From Haloferula sp. BvORR071 (GTDB lineage: Bacteria; Verrucomicrobiota; Verrucomicrobiia; Verrucomicrobiales; Akkermansiaceae), in the NCBI RefSeq assembly GCF_000739615.1, contig NZ_BATP01000060.1:217436-281435 (forward strand): 64,000 nucleotides of DNA, written 5' to 3'. Positions within the stretch are counted from its first letter, which is position 1; every line of letters begins with the position of its first letter. The notes below the pieces were generated by a model. That model did no database searches. It was given only the letters and a program-made list of their open reading frames with translations, and was not told the DNA's origin. The translations under genes and the position numbers were made by a program. Shown in pieces: positions 58,415 to 64,000 of this stretch.

Positions 58415-61400
58415 TCAATCCTCGAACGTCGGCCCGATGAACCTCACGCGGAAGTATGCCTTAAGCGTACTGTCTTTTGGCGTGATCGTATAAATCTCCA
58501 GCTCATTGGTCGGCCAGTAGCCTTTCTCGATATCGAAGAGCTGGGGGGGAATCTGTTCCGTCCACGTCGCCAGATCCGCCGAGTATTCGATCGCCAGGCG
58601 GAAGGGCGCGAGCCATTCGGCGCTGCGGCGCCGGATGTAGAAGCTGGGTTTGCCTTCCCAAGTTTGGATCAGCACCGGCGGGTAGTGATCATAGGGGAAG
58701 TAATGCGCCATCATGTACTCCTGGATGGCATCGAAGCCATTGCGATCCGGATCGCCGATCGCGACCTGCGACTCGTACCACTCGGGGAATTGGGCCTGGC
58801 CATTGGCGAGCGTGGTGGCCTGCGGCATGCTGCCAGCGCTGCCACCCACCAGGGTGAAGCTGGAGAGCGCGGCATCGCCGCTGATCAATCGCCAGCCATT
58901 GCCTCCGGCGACGCGGTGGAGAACCAGCCAGCCCTCACCGTCCTTGGCGACATGGACCACCTCGCCGGGCAAGCTAAACGCCTTGAGGACTTTCCCTTGG
59001 GTATCGAAGGACGCCAGCAGGTGCTGGCCTCCGGAGTTCGTGCCACCGGCCAGCAGCACCTGCCCGTTCCAAGCGGCGTCCGTGGCCTTGATCGGCAGTT
59101 GCAGCAGCGGAAAGAAGTCCGGGTAGGTGGCGATGAAGCCCCCGCCGAAGACCGCGCGGCTGCGGTCCGGCGAGATCCGCAGGAAACCGCTGAACTTCTC
59201 GTCCTTCAATCCACTTGGCTCGCCGATATTCATCCCGAGGGCACGGTCCGATACTAACAGTTCATCCGCATACGGCTGATGATAGAGACGCTTGGATACC
59301 GGATCCCAAGTGGTGAAGATCGGCCGGCGGGGCGTTTGCAGCGGATAGGGCTGCCAGTTGACCAGGTTGTTGGACTGTTCTCCATCCACCGTCAGACCAT
59401 AGCTGTGCGAGATCTCCAATAGATTCCCCGCGTAGGCCATGAAGGTCGCGGCCGTCGGCAATTGCCGGTCCCAGACAGGAGTCGGGGACGAGAGATTATG
59501 TCGGCTGACCAAGCCGCCGCTGGAGAGCAGGAAGAGAGCGTCGCGCTGCGGGTCGTATTCCCAGTCGACCATGCTGCGCTCGCTGGTCCGGGCGCTGCTG
59601 AAGTTCGCTGCCCCGGCAGCGCGGCTGCGCCAGGTTCCAGAGGCGCGGTGGATCAGGACCGCGGTGCCGTCATCACTTTCCTCCAGCCCGTCAGGCGGGA
59701 TCGGGGAAGTCCAGAATCCAGCCTCATCACCGGCCGCGGGCAGCGGGAAGGAAGCAAGGGTCCAGCCCGTGGCCGCCAGCGGATCCGCTTGGATCGACCA
59801 GACCTTGTTGCTCGCCTCGCGCACGGCGGACTTGCCTCCTTCGCTGGCGATTGCCTGCTTGAGATTCCACCAGCGGTCGTAGAGGTGCAGCGAGTCCAGG
59901 CCGAGCACAGCGTGACCGCCATTCGGGAGTGAGGCGGTGTCGCGGATCTTGTCGATCCCGAGCTTGGCGATCGGCGCGCCCGTGGAGTCACCCACAGCCG
60001 TGAGCTCGCCGTCCCCGTTGATCAGGAACTTTTGCCCGCCGGCCGGGAAGACACGGGTGGAGCTACCGATCACCTGCGTGTTGTAGGGATTGGTCGCAGT
60101 CAGTGCGGAGAGCCGCACGCTGCTGACCCTAGTGCCGTAGGGAGAGCCCGTGGCAGAGCCTGAGATCAATACCTCATCCCCGTTGCGGCGGATCACCCGT
60201 GGATCGTAGAGGTTCGCCACAGTCGCCACCCCGGCATTCGCGATCACGGGACCGCCGGCGGCTCCCGGTTCGATCCCCAGGATGCTACTATTACCGCAGT
60301 AGTAGATGCGGCCCTGGTTGGCCACGAGGCTGCCGATGCCCAGCCCGCTGGCCAGGAAGGTCGAGTCGCCGGTGTCCGGGTTCACCCGGTAGAGATGAGA
60401 GCCCGAGCCGACGAAGATGTCACCCGAAGCAGAGACCGCGAACCGATAGGCGGGGTAGGGGACCTTCAGTTCGATCGGAGCCAGCCAGGTTTCGTTCGGC
60501 GTATCGAAGCGATGGATCTTCTTGCCGCCGGGATCCAGCAGATAGAATTGCCGGCCGATCTGCACCGGCTCCTGCCATGCCGAGTGGCCGAAGGGATAGG
60601 GGCCGGGCTGCGGGGATCCGAGTTCCGCGGACTGGGGTGCCGCCAGCCCGTTCACATTGAAGGGCACCGCGCGGTAGCCGGAATTTCCCAAGCCGCCCCA
60701 AGCCGGCGAGCTGCTATCCAGCAGCGAGCTCGTATTCAGGCCCACTCGCCCGACTTCCAGCCAGTAGTAGTTGAACTTGCGCTGGATACTGTAGCCATCG
60801 ACGAAGCCGCTCGGGTCCGGCGTCCATGAGACCCGCACCGCATTGCCTTCCACCACCGCCTGAGCCGCGATCTCCGGGCGATTCGGCAGGGCATCGGCGG
60901 CGGGAGTCGGCACCCAGAGTTCGTAGGTGAGATCACCCACTGCCTTCTTCTTGCCGAGTGCCACGATGGTGTAGAAGTAGTTCTTCCCGGGCTGGACCGT
61001 GGTGTCGACCCAGCTCGCGGAGTTCTTCGGCAAATCGACCTCGATGGTATTCGTGTCAAAGCCCTCGTCGCGCCGGAAGATCTTGTAACCGGTCTCCTTC
61101 GTAACCGTGTCGTCCCACGCGATCTCCACCCGGTCCGGGCGCACGGAAACGGCGCGCCAATTTTGTGCGTAGCCGGGGGGCAAGGTCTTGGTCGTGGTGA
61201 CCTTGAAGGGCGTGCCGGTCTCGACCTGGCCGTTTCGCACGGCGCTCGCGCGCCACTCGAGGCCTTGGCCGGGACTCAGATTATAAACGAGACAACCGGT
61301 CTTGCTCGCCGGAATATCGCTGTCCCAAACCGAGAAGCTGGCGTTCTTCGGCTTGAGCGGCCTGACCTCCAGGCGGACTTGGTCCACATCATCCGGCAGA

Positions 61401-61546
61401 TCGCCCCAGTGGAGGATGTAGCCTTTGTTGTGCAGACGCTTGATTGTGACTGCGGGCGCGGCGGCCATGGCGCTGCCTGCTGCCGCGAGAAGCATGAGAG
61501 CGGGGGCAAGACGGCGGCGGCGCGAGGAAAAGAGACAGGAGAGCAT
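58415..61546 (-). CDS. Large secreted beta-rich protein with FN3-like and propeller-like regions
   Basis: 1043 residues. Signal peptide 1-28. Residues 30-300 hold about three FN3-like domains (GYILHWGDLPDD, IAWDDTVTKETGYKIFRR, VSWTPDPSGFVDGYSIQR). Residues 320-890 have many short beta repeats with Gly/Asp turns and a YRVNPDTGDSTFLASG-type blade, suggesting a beta-propeller, though no known propeller signature is clear. The C-terminus, after DPDRNGFDAIQEYMM, is a module ending in YFRVRFIGP like those of two other secreted proteins in the window. Function unknown; it could bind or read surface polymers. Confidence 0.8.
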   Translation of the reverse strand: MLSCLFSSRRRRLAPALMLLAAAGSAMAAAPAVTIKRLHNKGYILHWGDLPDDVDQVRLEVRPLKPKNASFSVWDSDIPASKTGCLVYNLSPGQGLEWRASAVRNGQVETGTPFKVTTTKTLPPGYAQNWRAVSVRPDRVEIAWDDTVTKETGYKIFRRDEGFDTNTIEVDLPKNSASWVDTTVQPGKNYFYTIVALGKKKAVGDLTYELWVPTPAADALPNRPEIAAQAVVEGNAVRVSWTPDPSGFVDGYSIQRKFNYYWLEVGRVGLNTSSLLDSSSPAWGGLGNSGYRAVPFNVNGLAAPQSAELGSPQPGPYPFGHSAWQEPVQIGRQFYLLDPGGKKIHRFDTPNETWLAPIELKVPYPAYRFAVSASGDIFVGSGSHLYRVNPDTGDSTFLASGLGIGSLVANQGRIYYCGNSSILGIEPGAAGGPVIANAGVATVANLYDPRVIRRNGDEVLISGSATGSPYGTRVSSVRLSALTATNPYNTQVIGSSTRVFPAGGQKFLINGDGELTAVGDSTGAPIAKLGIDKIRDTASLPNGGHAVLGLDSLHLYDRWWNLKQAIASEGGKSAVREASNKVWSIQADPLAATGWTLASFPLPAAGDEAGFWTSPIPPDGLEESDDGTAVLIHRASGTWRSRAAGAANFSSARTSERSMVDWEYDPQRDALFLLSSGGLVSRHNLSSPTPVWDRQLPTAATFMAYAGNLLEISHSYGLTVDGEQSNNLVNWQPYPLQTPRRPIFTTWDPVSKRLYHQPYADELLVSDRALGMNIGEPSGLKDEKFSGFLRISPDRSRAVFGGGFIATYPDFFPLLQLPIKATDAAWNGQVLLAGGTNSGGQHLLASFDTQGKVLKAFSLPGEVVHVAKDGEGWLVLHRVAGGNGWRLISGDAALSSFTLVGGSAGSMPQATTLANGQAQFPEWYESQVAIGDPDRNGFDAIQEYMMAHYFPYDHYPPVLIQTWEGKPSFYIRRRSAEWLAPFRLAIEYSADLATWTEQIPPQLFDIEKGYWPTNELEIYTITPKDSTLKAYFRVRFIGPTFED

Positions 61547-61824
61547 CGGTCAGGAGATGAGTCCGAGAAGGGGGGAAGGACGGCTTATCTCCTCTTTGTG
61601 TCATACCGACAACCGGAATTGGATGAAGAAGGTGTGAAGTTGAGGGAGGTCGCATTGCAAAAAGCGCCAGCTTCTTCCGGGGAGCGCATAGCCCCGGCTC
61701 ATAGGACGGTCCCCTGTGGCGTGATGCGATCAGGTGCCCGGAATGGATAGCGCCGTGAATGCCTCGGATCCTCAAAGCCTGCGAATCGCGAACCGTCTTC
61801 CCTCTGAAAGAAATCCTCCCGTTC

Positions 61825-62274
61825 TCAATGCGTCTTCTTCTGATCCAATAGCACCAGTTGCTTCGCATCCCCGGTACCGACTAGCATCGCCGGGCGGCCG
61901 CTGAATTCAGACAGCAATTCATCATCCCCGATGGTCTCCACCACTGCGGCCTTGGGCGGCTCTGGACCCTGCGGGAGAGCCACCGGATGCAAGAGCTCAA
62001 TCGCAGGCCCGGTCTCGGCAATCGCTTCGGGCGAGGCACCAGGCTGCGAGGTGGATCGAATTGGAGAAGCTTGATCCGGCGTGCGATGGAACATCAACAG
62101 CAGGGGTACGATCAGCGCGGTGATGATCCCTGCCTTCATCGCCAGCCGATGCTGCCGGCGCCTGCGGGCACCACCCAGCATGCGCGCGAGCGACTCTTGG
62201 GCGAAGTCCGCCGGCACGCCCTCATCAAGCGTGTCGCGCCACAACTCCGGCTGATCCTTGTCGTTTGCTTTCAT
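61825..62274 (-). CDS. Single-helix membrane protein downstream of an ECF sigma factor
   Basis: 149 residues. A cytoplasmic N-terminal part of about 45 residues with an Arg cluster (GGARRRRQHR), one membrane helix near 46-62 (AGIITALIVPLLLMF) and a Pro-rich extracytoplasmic part ending MLVGTGDAKQLVLLDQKKTH. The position, 12 nt after a sigma factor gene, and the topology fit an anti-sigma factor, but no zinc-binding anti-sigma motif (HxxxCxxC) is present, so this is inference. Confidence 0.68.
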   Translation of the reverse strand: MKANDKDQPELWRDTLDEGVPADFAQESLARMLGGARRRRQHRLAMKAGIITALIVPLLLMFHRTPDQASPIRSTSQPGASPEAIAETGPAIELLHPVALPQGPEPPKAAVVETIGDDELLSEFSGRPAMLVGTGDAKQLVLLDQKKTH

Positions 62275-62286
62275 GGTGGCTGGGTC

Positions 62287-62910
62287 TTACTCGATAAGTC
62301 GGAAAATGATCGCCCGCAATTCCCGCCGGGCCCGGGCGAGCCGCGATTCAATGGCGGATTCACTGGCGCCCGCGCGTTCGGCCATCTGCCGCACACTGGC
62401 ACCATCAGAGTACTTTTGCTGAAGCAGATCCCGGTCCTCATCCGCGAGCTGCACGAGTCCGCGTTGCAGCGTCTCATTCAAATCCAGCTCAGGCTCGGGC
62501 GCGGGAGTCGGCGCTTCACCGGACAACTTCTCTAACAAGCGCCGGTAGCGCGAGACCTTGCGCCCGTGGTCGGCCGCTGCGCTGCGGGCCAAGCAGGTGA
62601 GCCAGCTCCAGAATTCATCCTCGCCCTCGAAGGCCCGCACGTGCTTCACCACCCGCAGCAGGGTCTCTTGGCTCACATCACAGGCCGCGGCTTCATCGCC
62701 GCGCATCAGCACGAAGACATAGCGGAACAGCCGCTGGAACCACGCCGCGTGAAACTCCCGGAAAGCCTCCTCGCCACCGGCTGCCATGCGCCGCGTGAGG
62801 ACAGCCAGCGACGCTTGCACCGGCAGCTCCTCCGCGGCCGGAGGGGCCACGGAAAGTGGAGGAAGGGGATGAATCCCTTCCTCCGTCGCGCTGCTGGGGG
62901 CGGCGTCCAT
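62287..62910 (-). CDS. ECF-type RNA polymerase sigma factor
   Basis: 207 residues from the ATG at 62910, chosen because it leaves 29 nt after the previous stop; an earlier in-frame ATG at 62970 would overlap it. A Pro-rich leader of about 35 residues precedes the sigma-2 region (EAFREFHAAWFQRLFRYVF, CDVSQETLLRVVKHVRAF, WSWLTCLARSAAADHGRK) and the sigma-4 region (LADEDRDLLQQKYSDGASV, GASESAIESRLARARREL). It should direct transcription of an extracytoplasmic-stress or nutrient regulon, perhaps including its own operon. Confidence 0.93.
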   Translation of the reverse strand: MDAAPSSATEEGIHPLPPLSVAPPAAEELPVQASLAVLTRRMAAGGEEAFREFHAAWFQRLFRYVFVLMRGDEAAACDVSQETLLRVVKHVRAFEGEDEFWSWLTCLARSAAADHGRKVSRYRRLLEKLSGEAPTPAPEPELDLNETLQRGLVQLADEDRDLLQQKYSDGASVRQMAERAGASESAIESRLARARRELRAIIFRLIE

Positions 62911-62939
62911 GATCAGCGTCAGCGCGGGGACCACGATCC

Positions 62940-63716
62940 TCACTCTACCGGCACGCCCCCGAGGGCGCAAACCACCTGTTGGGCGATCTCGACTTCCTGC
63001 GCGTTGCCGGAGATGACCATCAGGCGCGTGGCCTGGTGGACCTTCAGGATCGGGTAGTGGACCTTGCCCTTGGTCGCCTCTTCGCGGGCCTGCAGTGCCG
63101 TGTTGATGGCGTCGGAGGCATCCTTCACCAGCTTCAGGAAAATCTCCGGAGTCACTTCGGCGGATTGGTTTTCTTCGGGGAAATATTGCAGGTTCCGCAG
63201 ATTGAAGATGCGGGTGACGTTGGTCAGGACTTCCGGCGCGGTCTTGGCGGGCGAGATCACCCAGACCGCTTGTCCCTCGCTGGTGTCAGGCTCCATTTCG
63301 TTCACTTGGATGGGCACCCCCATATCCGCGATGGCGCGGAGCAAGCCCAGGCCGGTGATATTCCGCACCTTCACGTCCGGTACCGGCAGATCCTTCACCT
63401 CTGGACTGACCATCACGTTCGCATTGGCCTGCATCGCGAGGTAATCGACCACCTCGCCTAGGGTCGCGCCTTCGAAGCGGGCTTGTGGGATCAGGACCAC
63501 GCCCCCCCGGGTTGTTGCGACGATACGGGGCTGGTTGACGTCACCGACTAAGGTCACCCCCTCGATCGGCGTTGGAGGAACCTCGCCCTCTTGGGCGGAA
63601 GCCTGCAGCGGCAAGCCGGCAAGCGACAGGGCGAGGCCCAGCACCAGCGGGCGCAGGCCGTGGCGGGAAGTGGACGTGGCCCGGACGGGGTAGGGAAGCG
63701 ATGGATTGGCTTTCAT
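62940..63716 (-). CDS. Exported protein with a secretin N0/STN-type domain
   Basis: 258 residues from the ATG at 63716, which begins a basic then hydrophobic signal (RHGLRPLVLGLALSLAGLPL). Residues 65-130 look like an STN/secretin N0 domain (GATLGEVVDYLAMQANANVM, VKVRNITGLGLLRAIADM). Residues 145-255 resemble a second secretin N-type domain (VTRIFNLRNLQYFP, YPILKVHQATRLMVISGNAQEV). No secretin channel domain and no TonB barrel follow, so it is a stand-alone periplasmic module. It is the first gene of the sigma factor operon; in FecA-type systems STN domains talk to sigma regulators, but here no receptor is fused. Confidence 0.83.
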   Translation of the reverse strand: MKANPSLPYPVRATSTSRHGLRPLVLGLALSLAGLPLQASAQEGEVPPTPIEGVTLVGDVNQPRIVATTRGGVVLIPQARFEGATLGEVVDYLAMQANANVMVSPEVKDLPVPDVKVRNITGLGLLRAIADMGVPIQVNEMEPDTSEGQAVWVISPAKTAPEVLTNVTRIFNLRNLQYFPEENQSAEVTPEIFLKLVKDASDAINTALQAREEATKGKVHYPILKVHQATRLMVISGNAQEVEIAQQVVCALGGVPVE

Positions 63717-63836
63717 CTCGCAAGGATCACGCCGCCCGCCACCGAATCCGTCGCCGAAACGAAGAAATTCCCCAACCGCGGCGCAGCCGCCTTGGATTGC
63801 TGCAACCCTGTTGCAGCTTTCAGTAGGGCTGTTTCC

Positions 63837-63880
63837 GGTAGGGCGCGCTGGCCTCAGCGCGCCGCGAGCGATGTGGGGAT
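63837..63880. repeat. Interspersed hairpin repeat, family 1, copy B
   Basis: GGTAGGGCGCGCTGGCCTCAGCGCGCC: perfect 9-bp stem GGCGCGCTG/CAGCGCGCC with loop GCCT, followed by GCGAGCGAT and GTGGGGAT. It is in inverted orientation to copy C, 27 nt away. Confidence 0.75.
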
Positions 63881-63907
63881 CATCCGAGAGCGTAGAAGAA
63901 TGTTGAG

Positions 63908-63953
63908 GTCCCCACGGATCGCCCGCGGCTTCTTGGGGCCCGGCAGCCCTACC
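63908..63953. repeat. Interspersed hairpin repeat, family 1, copy C (inverted)
   Basis: Reverse complement begins GGTAGGGC and contains GCCGCGGGCGATCC and a following ACCTC, as in copy A. With copy B it forms a larger inverted pair upstream of the sigma operon. The region 63717-64000 has no gene. Confidence 0.7.
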
Positions 63954-64000
63954 GAAAGCCGCCTCCACGGGGCCCGGGATTTCCAAGCCAGCGGAAGACC

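Overview
The window is high-GC DNA that looks like a chromosomal segment of a Verrucomicrobiota bacterium (inference). The evidence is a PVC-type heme CxxCH protein with a TIGR02604-like dehydrogenase domain, an autotransporter-associated beta-strand repeat, a PEP-CTERM protein, several very large secreted multidomain proteins, and intergenic palindromic repeats. I found no rRNA, tRNA, CRISPR array, transposase or phage gene; this is core plus lineage-specific chromosome rather than a recognisable island.

Left part (1-17.4 kb): a CHASE2 adenylate cyclase (cut by the window edge), an anchored protein of unknown function, and a 2692-aa secreted protein. That protein consists of two copies of a ~1000-residue module; one copy carries an intact trypsin-like triad and the other has lost all three catalytic residues. 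Then follow a glutaminase-STAS-cNMP fusion and three small proteins made of little more than a cyclic-nucleotide-binding fold, with a DUF3307 membrane protein, a metallophosphoesterase and a CPA2 antiporter between them. A cAMP-making enzyme next to four cNMP-fold proteins without DNA-binding domains suggests a post-translational cAMP circuit.

Middle part (17.4-42 kb): two Tat-type intradiol-dioxygenase-like proteins divergent from an OmpR-type two-component system; a ROK kinase, type III pantothenate kinase, and an ammonium transporter with a good sigma-54 promoter match; a cell-wall amidase, a YkgJ-type cysteine cluster protein and a PEP-CTERM protein; an ilvB-X-Y-ilvN operon in which X and Y are overlapping paralogous membrane proteins of unknown function; a PhoA-type alkaline phosphatase, a DUF4272 protein, a coiled-coil membrane protein, NagB and a TPR/coiled-coil envelope protein.

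Right part (42-64 kb): a 1413-aa SGNH-like/dehydrogenase/cytochrome c fusion, a qorB/qorR-type redox pair, a GspG-like protein that is not a normal pseudopilin, a ~2940-aa secreted metzincin-type protease with PKD, Calx-beta, PA14, LamG and Ig-like repeats, a 1043-aa secreted beta-rich protein, and an ECF sigma factor operon whose first gene encodes a stand-alone secretin/STN-type domain.

Points most worth following up: the duplicated active/pseudo-protease protein, the cAMP-effector cluster, the two unknown genes inside the ilv operon, hairpin repeat families whose stems show compensatory changes, and a recurrent TGTTAGR word that accounts for many of the TTA leucine codons.
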